From Arbacia lixula (taxonomy: Eukaryota > Echinodermata > Echinoidea > Arbacioida > Arbaciidae): a stretch of 64,000 nt of DNA. The first letter of the stretch is position 1. Each line of letters begins with the position of its first letter. Position numbers and translations under genes: made by a program. Under the pieces are notes generated by a model that had not been told where the DNA came from, made no database searches, and saw only the letters and a program-made list of their open reading frames with translations. Of the stretch, positions 47,820 to 59,399 are shown in pieces. The DNA lies in contig OZ022595.1 of the NCBI GenBank assembly GCA_963669155.1, positions 624,501 through 688,500 on the forward strand, in the 5' to 3' direction.

Positions 47820-49875
47820 AATGATCTATTTATGTCTCCATTATGTCTGTATCTCTAGTTTACATACATTTATCTTTTTTTTTATCTCTTTTTCATTTCT
47901 TCTGTCTGTCTCTCTATCTATCCTTCTTTTCCATAAACACACATATCACAGATATGAACGCTACCATTGATAATCAATTACTCATGAAAAAAAAAGTCTT
48001 GATCTTCCCTTTGGTACAGTATATTGGCAAATAAGCCTGGTTTTCTTTGTTTGCATGATTATAGTAAACACTCCCACATGAAAAATAAATGGAGTATGAA
48101 AAATATATACATAAATGAAAGAAACAAGGCAAATTGAGACAAAAATATAAAATGACCCAGGAAAGGGAAAGAAGAGATCATGGGAAAGAGAAAAACAGGT
48201 GGGGAAAAATTGAAAGGGTGTTGGATGAAGCTGAAATAGAGACTTACTCTAAAGAAAAATTGGAAAAGAAAAGTACTATGAACTAAGCACGCCCACCACA
48301 TTTCATCATGTTTCAAGCGATACTATGCACTCCACTCAAATTCCTTTCAGTTTACCATTTCAAATGGATCACATGAATCTTATTTTCATATTTTTGGCTG
48401 TCTTTGTTTCAAAGGACTAGAGGTCTGTATGTTCCCAATATGACGAGAGAGAAGAAGCTGCTTCACACAGTATATATCTATAAAGAAATTAAAAAGTTTA
48501 CACCTCATCAGACACCCTAGTGTGTGTATGCACAAACTGGAAAGCAATTGCAACCCATAGCTTAGAGTTGCAATGGGGTTTTTTTGTGATGATAGGGCTA
48601 CAAAATCACCTAAAACTACATATTTACCTCACTAAACCCTACCCTACCATAACCCTAAACTATTTTTTATTCAAGTTTAAGCTGTTAATTCATTGAAGAA
48701 ACCATCAATATAGGAAAATCACAGTCTGATGCAGTATAAAATACCCAAAGTAATAATCTGCACATAATTAGAACGCTGTAACTATTTTGCAGATCTAATA
48801 AAGGAGCTAGAAACTTACTTTATAGTGGCATTATCTTTACTACTTTATATCAATTTTATGATGATAATCAATGATTTAATACGTGGAAAGAATATCAAAC
48901 AAGGTCATCAAATTCACAATGCAACAATTGCTCTGAGCGATAGGTGTTTACTAGCAAACTTTTGAGTATCTATACAACTTCAAGAAGCACCTTTTCCCTG
49001 AGAAATAATGAGACTTAAGCCTTTAAGTCGCTTCTCACTTTCCATTCTATCCTCAGAGCACCCGAAGTGCCAACACCAATAGCAGCATATGGGACTAAGA
49101 GATCTAACCAGGCACTGCCCACACCAATAGCAGCAGACGGGACTGAGACAAGCACACCAGGCAGAGCAGTGAGTCAATACCACTATGTGGAGAGCGTCTA
49201 CCGCTAACCGCACACACTTGAAGCGCTCATTTGCATATCACCAGGTTCGGATTTCCAATGTCTCGTGGGTAAATTCTCACTCCTCGTACCCCGTCATGTA
49301 AAGCAGCCCTGATTCACTGTGGCTGACATGGATGCTCTTCAGGAGGCAACAGTACCAAGAAATCATCATGCTAAATTCTTCTTTTTTTCTGTTCTCATTG
49401 GCCAGTGTTCTACTACAATCAACCGAGGTTTAACGCAACCAGTGAACTTACCCTGCACTAACTTTATGGGAGGCCAAATAGAAACATATAGAAATGGATA
49501 ATGACCACTGTAGTGTTCTGAATTAATTCTCTCAGATTTTCACATCCAAAATTATCCAAAAGTGAAAATCTCATTAAATATTCCAATGATCATTTTAAAA
49601 AAGTAATCAATGAAATGTCACAAAGCCTGTCTCTAAAAAAATTGATATCCTTTTGTGTTTATGATGTGTCAATTTCAGCTTGATGTGAGTTGAAAATGAT
49701 TTTTGATTATTTTTCATAAGCGTCAACAAGAAAAATGGACACCTAGTAGTCGTAGTAAAATGGCAAACGACTGCAGTAGTTGTAATAGGAGGAAAATTGG
49801 GAACAGTAGCCATCATTGTAGTATACATGTGAGTATCACATGGTATTTGTTGCAATTATAACAAATAAAAGAAAA
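47820..49875. other. Unique DNA, no gene seen; one 50-bp direct repeat
   Basis: CACACCAATAGCAGCA-type motifs at about 49068 and 49119, each followed by GGGACTRAGA, form a two-copy repeat. An octamer-like ATTTGCATATC lies at 49230. No coding exon recognised. Confidence 0.5.
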
Positions 49876-49879
49876 AAAA

Positions 49880-50254
49880 TTAAAGGGCATATACTGTACT
49901 GGAAAGACAAAAAAGGCCTTCAAATGGTGATCGTGAGTAATCTTCTTGCCAATGGTCTTGAATTCATGTTTTGTCCATTTTAGAGCCTTGCTGAAGGTTA
50001 TTTGCCCTCAAATGATCCACATTTGGAATAATCAGTAATTGAATCACAAATCCTCAAATTGTTCGGGCCGAACATTTGGAGGATCTGTGATTAAATCACT
50101 AATCTCTCCAAATGTGGATCGTTTGAGGGCAAATAAAATTCAGCAAGCTTCTAAAATGGACAAAACATGAATTCAAGACCATTGGCAAGAAGATTACTCA
50201 CGATCACCATTTGAAGGCCTTTTTTGTCTTTCCAGTACAGTATATGCCCTTTAA
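49880..50254. mobile_element. Foldback element, family A copy 3 (most complete)
   Basis: 375 bp with TTAAAGGGCATATACTG at the left and its reverse complement CAGTATATGCCCTTTAA at the right. The arms are near-identical inverted copies over about 180 bp, including GGCCTTCAAATGGTGATC and TTGCCAATGGTCTTGAA on both sides. Fewer mismatches than copy 1 suggest a younger insertion or arm homogenisation. Confidence 0.88.
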
Positions 50255-50572
50255 TAATGCTGTGTTGAAATCCTACATGCATATCTCCAGTTTAGCCTGA
50301 CATATCCCATGTAGCTTTATCCTGCTGTATTTCACAGGTCAACGCAACACTTGAGCAGCTACCTGCTCCTGAGACAACTCTCCTCTATATTTAGCGCCCC
50401 TCCATCGGCTTCAGAGCCAGACTAGCTTCGCTCACATCTCAGGTGGAGATGGGTGATGATGCGGACGCCATGGCAACCATAAATACCCATGCTTCTATGT
50501 TAAGCGTTAACTAATGGAGCTGTCGTCATGAAACCAAAGCCTCGACTCACAATCCTCTCAAGCTCCAAGCTG

Positions 50573-50789
50573 TAGCCTCAATTCAAGGTGTTGTATGTTG
50601 TTTGTTTTCCATTCATCCTCTACAATCAAAACAGAGTCTGGACAAATCAGACTAAGCACAGTCCTCCATCCCTTGTCCGTCACATGTGACTGAGAGGAAG
50701 AGAGATGGAAGACTAGTCTGTGCATCCAGACAGAGTTGTGATTGAAGGGTATGAGCAACAATAAATCCCACAGACTAGAAGCTAGGCTA
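50573..50789 (+). mobile_element. MITE-like element, probable family C copy 3 (diverged)
   Basis: 217 bp, the family length, bounded by TAGCCTCAATTCAAGG and GACTAGAAGCTAGGCTA. The interior keeps CAGAGTCTGG, CAGACTAAG, GAAGACTAGTCTGTG and a central purine-rich stretch, but is more diverged than the other copies. Assigned on length, ends and the GACTAGTC signature. Confidence 0.5.
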
Positions 50790-51501
50790 TCGTCCAGCTG
50801 GTGATGGTAAGACCCTGTTGAGAGCTAGAGGGTGATGGGCACTACTGGTCCTCTCTCGATCTTCAAGAACGATGATTGTCCATCTACACAGCAGGGTTTG
50901 ATTACCATTACCACCAGACACTTTGTGAGGAAGCCTCCCCTACCCCACCCTACCCCCCCCCCCCCCCCACCTCCTCAACCCCAAGCTGAGAGGGCATATG
51001 CACACTTTAAAGAGAAGGGTCGCCCAATACTGTATACGCCATATATTCAATAATTCTGATTTTTCGAGAATTGGGACTTCTCAACAATTTTGCGAATGAT
51101 TAGATTTGCGATCGTGGAGTACACTACATGTGCGCATGCACGTCATATTCATGTCGAGATCACAGTTAATATTTTTGCGAGTTGTTAAACTCCCAAAGCT
51201 ACCTGACTGAATCGCTATATACAAGTAGGTGAATACTACGCAGTTATGGAGAAAGTTATGGATACATTTTGAAATTTAATGCATGTTCATTGTAAGAAAG
51301 ATCAGCTCTGTTCCATGATAGACCAATCATATCGTCTATGTACACAGCCCCCTATCCCTCTGTACACAAAGTTTGTTTAAGGAATTTATATTTGCTGCAA
51401 GGCTACCATACCATATCACAGGTGCAGCATAAATTGCTATACCAATCCAGCTGTGCGGCGCACATCTCACCTGGGGAGAGGAATGCAATACACTGGTAGT
51501 C

Positions 51502-51709
51502 TAGCTTCCATACTGATAGATATATTCAATTCAATCTACAACATTCAATAAACAGGTCTGGCTGCTGTAGACTAATCATTCTAAATTCCTTCTCTGGTGT
51601 GTGAGACAGACTGAGAAAAGAGGAGAATGATACAGTGACTAGTCTTAGAGTACTAGACTCTATTTGTCAGTTAGGATCAGAAATGTCTAACAGACTGGAA
51701 GCTAGGCTA
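51502..51709 (+). mobile_element. MITE-like element, family C copy 4, abutting the 74-bp array element
   Basis: Left end TAGCTTCCATACTG, right end CTGGAAGCTAGGCTA. Carries AATAAACAGGTCTGGCTG, GTAGACTAATCATTCTAA, AAGAGGAGAATGATACAG and GACTAGTCTTAGAGTAC. Only four bases (CTGT) separate its right end from the TAGCC start of the array-bearing foldback at 51714, whose outer ends resemble family C. Confidence 0.75.
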
Positions 51710-51713
51710 CTGT

Positions 51714-52468
51714 TAGCCTTGGTACAAGGCTGTGAGGTACATGGACACAGCCCAGTGTGTCAACAACTATGTCTGATAACATAGACTATGCCTAGGTACT
51801 AGGCTGTGAGGTGCATGGACACAGCCCAGTGTGTCAACAACTATGTCTGATAACACAGACTATGCCTAGGTACTAGGCTGTGAGGTGCATGGACACAGCC
51901 CAGTGTGTCAACAACTATGTCTGATAACACAGACTATGCCCCAATCCCATCCTCACTCCTCCTAGGTACTAGGCTGTGAGGTACATGGACACAACCCAGT
52001 ATGTCAACAACTATGTCTGATAACACAGACTATGCCTAGGTACTAGGCTGTGAGGTGCATGGGCACAACCCAGTCTGTTAACAACTATGTCTGGTAACAC
52101 AGACTATGCCTAGGTGCTAGGTTGTGAGGTGCATGGACATAAGCCAGTCTGTTAACAACTATGTCTGGTAAAACAGACTATGCCTAGGTACTAGGCTGTG
52201 AGGGGCACGGACATAACCCAGTCTGTTCACAACTATGTCTGGTAACACAGACTATGCCTAGGTACTAGGCTGTGAGGGGCATGTACATAACCCAGTGTGT
52301 TAACAGCTATGTCTGGTAACACAGACTACACCCCAATCCCATCCCATCCTCGCTCCTCCTCTAGAGGAGCTATGACAGCATTAAGGCATAGTCTGTGTTA
52401 CCAGACATAGTTGTTAACACACTGGGTTGTGTCCATGCACCTCACAGCCTAGTACCAACGCTAGGCTA
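51714..52468. mobile_element. Foldback element whose left arm is an eight-copy 74-bp tandem array
   Basis: AGGCTGTGAGG marks units at 51727, 51801, 51875, 51971, 52045, 52119, 52193 and 52267. The spacing is 74 bp except for one step of 96 bp, where a 22-bp insert (CCAATCCCATCCTCACTCC) lies. A related spacer follows the last copy, and one inverted copy of the same unit occupies about 52388-52460 (GGCATAGTCTGTG to CTCACAGCCTAGTACC). Outer ends are TAGCCTTGGTAC and, read in reverse, TAGCCTAGCGTTGGTAC, so the element is a long inverted repeat in which one arm has been amplified. Copies 1-4 read GTCTGATAACA; later copies and the inverted copy read GTCTGGTAA. No coding capacity. Confidence 0.85.
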
Positions 52469-53020
52469 CTACAGGTGTATTTGTGTTAAGCAATATGCTA
52501 TCTAATTTGTTTTCTCATTCATGTTTCATGTCATTAAGGTGTACTGTGCCCGATGACATCAATAAACTGATTGATGTAAATAATCAATTAATGAAAAAGT
52601 TCTGAGTATCTTGTTAAGTATATAGCAAGGTAGTAACTTTTTGTTGATTTGATTCCATTCTAGCTGCCATGGAGACAGCTGCATGGTTTTAAATTAAGCT
52701 GATATTAGCTCGTTTGTCTGCCGGTATAATATATCTCATGTGTTCGGCTTGCATTTGGATGGCGTTGTGGACATACAGCGCATGTGCACTACTTGCAAAA
52801 AAATTGAGATTTTCGCTGGCAGTAAAAGGCTGTGGTCTCTAAGGTCAATGTAAATGGTGCGATAGAAACCTATCCTCATCTTTCGGAAAGTAATATAGAT
52901 TTTGAGTGTAACTAAGCCTGATGTGTTCTCCTCCCGGTCTCAGGCAAGACATGATGGATGGACAGACAGCTGGTGTGACACGGTTTATAGGGGAAATCCC
53001 TCACAAGTCCAGACCCAACA

Positions 53021-53238
53021 TAGCCTGGCTTCAAGGCTGTTAGGCATTTTAAATCCAAACTACAATATTCAATAAACGGGTCTGGCTGCAGTAGACTAAT
53101 CATTTTCAGTTCCTCCTCTAGCTCACTTTGGAACGGAGAGGGAAAGTAAAAAGAATGAAAGAGTGACTAGTCTCGTGAGTACTAGATTCATTTTTTAAAT
53201 TTGAATAAGCCATGTCCAAAAGCATAGAGATCAGGCTA
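53021..53238 (+). mobile_element. MITE-like element, family C copy 5
   Basis: 218 bp, TAGCCTGGCTTCAAGG to GATCAGGCTA. Internal signatures TTCAATAAACGGGTCTGG, GCAGTAGACTAATCATT and GTGACTAGTCTCG match the other copies. No coding content. Equal length to copy 1 supports these boundaries. Confidence 0.78.
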
Positions 53239-53405
53239 TACTCTCCAATAAATATCATGCAATTTGAATCAATTAGTTGTTGCTAGGCGGATACAAACCT
53301 CGGACAAGCTTTGGGGTTCCCATTGGTTAGTGTTTGAATGACATGAATAAAATTGCATACATAACGAAAATTGTCTATTGAAACCGATTGCTGTTTACGA
53401 GTAAA

Positions 53406-53406
<1 letters not shown>

Positions 53407-53436
<30 letters not shown>

Positions 53437-53495
53437 TTGTCTGTGTCTGTGTGTGTCTGTGTGTATGTGTGTGTGTGTGTTTGTCTGTCTGTGCG
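53407..53495. repeat. (GT)n/(GTCT)n microsatellite
   Basis: GT dinucleotides with CTGTGTCTGT interruptions. Confidence 0.93.
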
Positions 53496-54099
53496 TTGAC
53501 ACAGAAGCAGCAGAGCATGGGGAGTGACAATACCAAATTAAGCATCAAGCACACAATTTGACCTCTAAAGTCAAACATCAAAGTGCAAGTCGTTCAAGTG
53601 TAAACCTTCTATGTAAATATGCAATTTTTGGTAATGTATTCACAAACTTCTCCCTAAACTTTAAAAGACTGTATGAGAAAGAAATAAATCACTTATGCAT
53701 TTGTTGAGTGAGTACACATTCAAAATACAGGGATATACACAATGCCTCCTTTCTTGTGTTTATTTCCTACATGCATTAACTGTGAGAGCACGATCACTAT
53801 TCTCTTTGTGACAAAAGAAATTATTTTTTTTTTCCGTATACTTTGCACGCAAGGGCGGTCTTATATAAGTTCGGTATGAACTTGACTTTGACCATGCTTG
53901 GCTTCATAAGCCGTTTTCGTAATGTGTAGTAACAGGTTATTACATTTATCTATATTTCATGATTCAGTTTCAATGGATGACAGTTTGAAGTTGTAATTTT
54001 TTTTTTTCAGACAAATCTAAGTTGGACAGGATATGGGGTTACCATTAGAAGTTACATATTGCTTGAAATAAAAAAAATCACTTCATCCAAAAACAGAAA

Positions 54100-54690
54100 A
54101 GAGCAATTCATGGGATTATACAGCGCACAACATAGGGGAGAGCAGCTTGCAAGTGACATCACAAAATTAACACTTTAAAGAAGTCATAACGTTCTTATCC
54201 TTTTTACAGGTATTCACTTAACCTGCAAGATGTTGCTTTCATATTGCTGCTATAATCAAACCCAATTTAATTTCAGGGTTGACTTTCCCTTTAACGATGT
54301 GAATGGTTCGCAAATGTATCCTCACACATTACACTCTTGACTGGAAAGGCAATCACACATTCTCAACATACCAAAAAGCTCAAGCTCATGGAATGGGACA
54401 AAAAATGTCAACCCACCAGACAGCATCACATGGAATGTGCGGTAGCAATGAGGTGATAGGACCCAGTAGAATGATGCACAGCCTTTTGGAGAAAATCAAC
54501 ATTTTTAAAAAAGTTAGTACACAACATCTGGGAAAGCATCTCGTTCATGATGTCACAAAATCAACAGTTTAAACAATCATAACTTTCTTATTTTTCGGAA
54601 TTTCATCAAAATTCCACTAACATGTTTATTTCATATTTCTGCTTTTATTAAAAGCAAGTGAACTTCAGGGTGGCTTATCCCTTTAAACAA
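54100..54690. repeat. Direct repeat pair about 395 bp apart with CCCTTTAA ends
   Basis: Copy 1 runs from about 54125 (CACAACATAGG) through GACATCACAAAATTAACA and CAGGGTTGACTTTCCC to TTTAA at 54295. Copy 2 runs from about 54522 (CACAACATCTGG) through GATGTCACAAAATCAACA and CAGGGTGGCTTATCCC to TTTAA at 54685. Their right ends, read in reverse, start TTAAAGGGA like foldback family A, but the interiors are unrelated. Confidence 0.65.
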
Positions 54691-55661
54691 TATCATTTGT
54701 AAAGTTGTGTTTTTTTCTCTTATTCCTCTGAGGATATTTATTTTAAAAGACGTCACACACATAACATGAAAATTAACACATCACATGAATACAATTGTAT
54801 GGTTTCATGAATGCAGCCCTTATTTCTTTGGTTGCTCATTTCAATCAAAAGTAATCAGGACAAAGCTGGAGGTTCCAAACACTGTCGGGAAGTGTTGTAG
54901 TGGTGCAAGCATACTCATCATGAAAGTCAATTTGTTTGGGAATTATTTTGACCTGATAATCTTACAAGCAAACGATGTATCATCCTACATCTGACAGGAA
55001 CATCAAAACAAAGAATAATTTATCATCTCCCCTATTTACCCATACCTGTAACAAGACAGTAAACAAGATTGTACAGCTCAGTAAATCTAGCCCTTCACAT
55101 GTATCATGTTTTCTCTGTTTCCGCATCCTGATGACAGCAGTTTATCCCAGCCGTGCGAGACGTTCAAAATAACAAGAACGTGCGATGGACATGCCATCAC
55201 GGTCCCTAGCTAATCTCAATTACAGATCAGGAATTTATTGCTTGATTTCATAACCTTAGGTAGATAAAATACCATCCTCTGCTTTTGAAAGCGAGTCGTT
55301 CATTGTGACTCAGAGAGATCTGAGAGAGATAAATGCTACATATCTGGGCTCCAGCCAAGCAGGCTATACCCCTCATAATACGCCCACTATATTCAGCAAA
55401 GAACCACAAGCCCCTTTCACAGTTTGTATAGCAGCTAATCATTAGTCTTAAAGCACAGACTCTAATTTGACACTTTTGATATTGCCTTGAGTGAAGACTA
55501 TTCCACACTCCCTGACCCAATTCAATTTTTATTTTCATTCAATATATTTTTTTTTAAAGTTACAAATTGATAACAGCTAAAATATTCAACTTTGACTGAG
55601 CGCTTTGTATAAAAGAAAAACAACAACAACAAACAACTGTGTGCTGATGTAGAAACAGTAA

Positions 55662-56297
55662 GACCCCATTTACACTCAAGAAAATTGCGTGGCCAGGCCG
55701 GGCCGGGCTAGGCCAGGCCGCGCAATTTCTGTAGTGTGAACACAAAAAAATGCGAAAAGGCCAGGCCGGGCCGGGCCGTACTGAGACCAGCTCAGGAGGT
55801 AGTCTGAGTACGGCCCGGCCACGCAATTTTCGTAGTCTGAACACAAACGAGGCCAGGCCGGGCCGAAAGCGCGGCCGGTTATGCAAATTCCGCTGATGTC
55901 AGATGACGTCATTATGCTCAACCTTTTGCCTGCACGTTGTTTGTCTCCTGCGCTGTGTGAAAAAAAAATAGTTTTTTGATCCTAATATTATCGTGTTTTT
56001 TTCTTAGAATATTATTATTTCTTAAGGGGATCACCGAAAGAGATTGTGGAGCAATTATTCATCAAATCATCAACTAAGGTCAGAATAATTATATGTATTT
56101 ATTTTCCCGTTTGTTTGTTTACGTGCAGTGCGCCTCGCACGGTGGGTTGATGTCAGTGGCCTGGCCACGCATTTTTCGCTGTATAGTGTGAACGCACAAA
56201 TTGCGCGGCCAGGCCACGCTACCACCCACAGCGGGGAAATGCGCGACCTGGCCCAGCCCGGCCTGGCCACGCAATTTTCTTGAGTGTAAATGGGGTC
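55662..56297. mobile_element. Harbinger-like non-autonomous element, 636 bp, TAA target duplication
   Basis: Inverted termini GACCCCATTTACACTCAAG continue as a perfect match through GAAAATTGCGTGGCCAGG for over 40 bp. A TAA triplet flanks both sides (55659-55661 and 56298-56300), fitting the TWA target duplications of PIF/Harbinger transposons, whose ends often resemble this. The subterminal parts are unusually GC-rich, with many copies of GGCCAGGCCGGGCC in both orientations plus GTAGTGTGAACACAAA motifs; the centre (55920-56120) is AT-rich. No transposase frame. Perfect ends and duplication suggest a fairly recent insertion. Confidence 0.85.
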
Positions 56298-56999
56298 TAA
56301 GTGACCTATGGCAGTCTTATAATGCAGACTCGACTTCATGTACTTACGCAGGACATGGGTATGTGCCCACAAACTTGGCAATCATTACAGATCTTGACAT
56401 CAAAACAGGTAAGAGGACAAACATTTCAGAGTGAAGAGCTGAGAATGAACACAGGGAGTAGATTATTTAAAAATACAAGTCAAGACATTAGTCCATTCAA
56501 TTTCTTCTTCTGCTCCTTTTGTAGGACCAATCAGATTATATGTTTAATCAAATAAATATCCTTGTAGATAATGCAATTGAAAGTCTTTGAATCACATGAA
56601 AGAGCATAGTTTTCTGAATATTTTGAGTCCATTTGGGGCATTTAGTGAGATGTATTACCTTTATTTTTCTACATAAAATATATGTCATATGATCACTTCA
56701 GCTTCAAATTGGCAACACTCTGAAAAGGTTGAAATCAAACTTTAACCTTCTGCAAATAACACCACCAAGCGCTGCACATGCTACCTACTACACATGGTGT
56801 TGACTGTGATGTAGGGCACATCACGTTGCCATGGAAACTTGTAAATGGATAATGGGAACAGGCAGTTAAGGTTAGGAGTGGGAGGGCGCGCTGTAAGGCT
56901 GTGTTCCGAGGCTGCTCATAGAGGAAGTTAAGGGTGGCATTTATATTGCATTGTGGGATATTCAACAACAACATATCAAAAATGGTGTTTATGACAAAT

Positions 57000-57530
57000 G
57001 AATTTATGGATATCTGTGAACAAGGATAAAAGTCTTACAATGTTGAGCCTATCTAGGGTTGGTGGTCGGAAGTGAAGAAAAGCCATACAATGCAGTAAGA
57101 CATGGCACAGACAGGTACAAGCATTTAAATGTTATGGCTGCCTTATTTTTATGTTATTTTTATTTTCAAGGTAAATCAAATGAAAGCAAAAGATCTCATC
57201 CATTTAATAGATTCTAACCTGAGTTCCGACTTTTTTTTTGGGTCGTTGTCTATTCAGCATTGTTATACATCAACATGAAATGAAACTCACGCTTACAGAG
57301 AATGAAAAGTACATGTACTTCTGAAGTGCATATATCTCATTATGATAATTTTCTCCAGCATGATTTCTCTGACTACCATATATGGCCACAAATCGTGTTT
57401 CTTGGCTTGACATTTGAATATGAAGAATGGCGCTCAGTGAAAGGAAAATTGTACTTGCTCTAAATAAAAATGAAGGTCACTTGGTCTGTTGATGGAAATT
57501 CATGCTCTTAAAAGACCATGATTCATACAA
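57000..57530. other. Unique DNA, no gene seen
   Basis: AT-rich; a T9 run near 57230. No exon or repeat family recognised. Confidence 0.45.
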
Positions 57531-57534
57531 CGCC

Positions 57535-57717
57535 ATTTCTCTCTCTCTCTGCGTCTGCCTTGCTCTCCACCTCTCCATCACGGTCTCCCCCTTCTCTCTC
57601 TATCTCTCTCTCCCTCTTTCTCTCTATCTCCGTCTCTTCTTCTCTCTCTATCTCTCTCTCCTTTTCTCTCTATATCTCTGTTTCCCCCTCTCCCTCTCTA
57701 TCTCTGTTTTCCCCTTG

Positions 57718-57761
<44 letters not shown>

Positions 57762-57846
57762 GTCCCCTTCCCTTCTCTATTTATCTCTCTCTATCTCTCT
57801 TCCCTTTTTCCATCTCTCTCTCCCCACTCTCTCTATCTTTATCTCC

Positions 57847-57899
<53 letters not shown>

Positions 57900-57900
57900 A
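57535..57900. repeat. CT-rich array with two pure (CT)n runs
   Basis: Pure CT at about 57720-57758 and 57850-57893, with TATCTCTCTC and CCCCTTCTCTC blocks repeated between. Frames are low-complexity. Confidence 0.93.
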
Positions 57901-57929
57901 GGCAGGTTATCAGCACCAACTTGAGCAAG

Positions 57930-58340
57930 CAAAACCAGCATAATATTTGCTTGGCTTGTTTCAGACTATCAAGAGGAGACTTCAACTTCAGGCTAATTTT
58001 CCATTTCACAAATTATCTAGCTATTTTGTAAATAACAATGTAAATTTACTCCCTCTTCATGAGATCCCTCTCCAATAAAATGTTTAATAATTAGCAAACA
58101 TAACGTTGTGTTTGGTGAAAATAATTGAATTGGAAATATAATCATGAACACAATTAAAAAAGCAATTATTGCAAGTCTAGTTACTAATTTGTTGAATGGA
58201 ATTTCATATAATAAGAGAAAATATTTTCCCCTCCTCTGTAATTATTTGTCATACCTGAATAATTATAAGGCACGGCAGTGAAAAGGATGATAAAATGACA
58301 AGCTTTAGGAATGCTATTATAAGTTGTTATGTTAAATATT
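57930..58340. promoter_or_regulatory. AT-rich candidate regulatory region
   Basis: Directly after the CT array, 400 bp of non-repetitive AT-rich DNA holds many homeodomain-type cores (TTTAATAATTAGC, GAATAATTATAAGG, GTAATTATTTG) and a GTTACTAATTTG. No coding content. The density of such sites could be a base-composition effect. Confidence 0.22.
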
Positions 58341-58484
58341 AACCTTTAGTGCAGACATAACAGCACACTGATAGATATCTGACATTCCGCGCGCACTATA
58401 CTCATAGCAACTTCCGCTTGCTCCATTGTCAATCAATGATGCATGCAATGCTCTCTGGGATGTTCAGAACCTCGGTGCTTTGCA

Positions 58485-58930
58485 GAAAGAGGTAATAAAA
58501 GAGAGGAATAGAGGAGTGAGGGGTAGAGGAAGATAGAGATAGATATAAAAAGAAGCTAAAAAAAAGAGAGAATTACAGAAAGGGGAAGGAAAATAATAGA
58601 AAGAAAAGGAAACTCACAGCTTTGTAAAGAGGGTAATAAAAGCGAGGAAGATAGGAGTGAGGGGTAGAGAAAGATAGACAGAGATAGAGATAGAGACAGA
58701 CACCGAAAGAGATTCAAGAGGAAAGACAATGAAAGATAGTAGAAAATAGAAAATAGAAAGAAAGAGGAGAGAGATGAAAATAATGAGAGGAAAGATTAAG
58801 AAGGGCAGTACAGGATAGTAAGAGGAGTGAGAGGAAAACATGTGTGAAGGGTGGCGAGAGATAAATAGAAAGAGAGAGCGAAAAGAGCAGTGAAAGAGGG
58901 AAGAGAGAAAGAATGAGAGAAGGCTGTCAC
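58485..58930. repeat. GA-rich low-complexity tract with an internal duplication
   Basis: GTAATAAAAGAGAGGAA and GGAGTGAGGGGTAGAG near 58492 recur as GTAATAAAAGCGAGGAA and the same tail near 58632, a duplication of about 140 bp within GA-rich DNA. Confidence 0.85.
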
Positions 58931-59164
58931 TAGTTTTACATTGCACAATCTCAAGAAGCATACTATGCATTACATTCTACAGGTACCATACAACCAAATC
59001 TACTACAGATGTCTTTCATGGCGTGTGTTTTCCTTGCATTCTGTTTGATATCCGTTACTTCAGTAATCAAGATTATTCAATTCATACAATTCATAAAAAT
59101 ATATTTTAAGGAAATAAAAGCTTCCACAGTGTAACACAAAGCTTTGTTGTTGTGCACATGGGTG

Positions 59165-59345
59165 TGAGGTATGTGTGTGCGTGTGTTTGTGTGTATGTGT
59201 GTGTGTATGTGTGTGTGTATGGTGTGTGTGTGTGTGTGAGAGAGAAAGAGAGGGAGAGACAGGAAGATACACAGAGAGGGAGGGAGCGACATACAGATAA
59301 CAGCAGGAAACAGACATACTAAGATAGACAGACAGACAGACAGAA
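59165..59345. repeat. Composite (GT)n, (GA)n and (CAGA)n array
   Basis: GT with GTAT interruptions at 59165-59240, GAGAGAAAGAG at 59238-59290, CAGACAGACAGACA at 59328-59341. Confidence 0.92.
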
Positions 59346-59399
59346 AGTACATACACAACAAGCAGTGAAACCCTACAGTAGAACCAAGAACTGCCCAAT

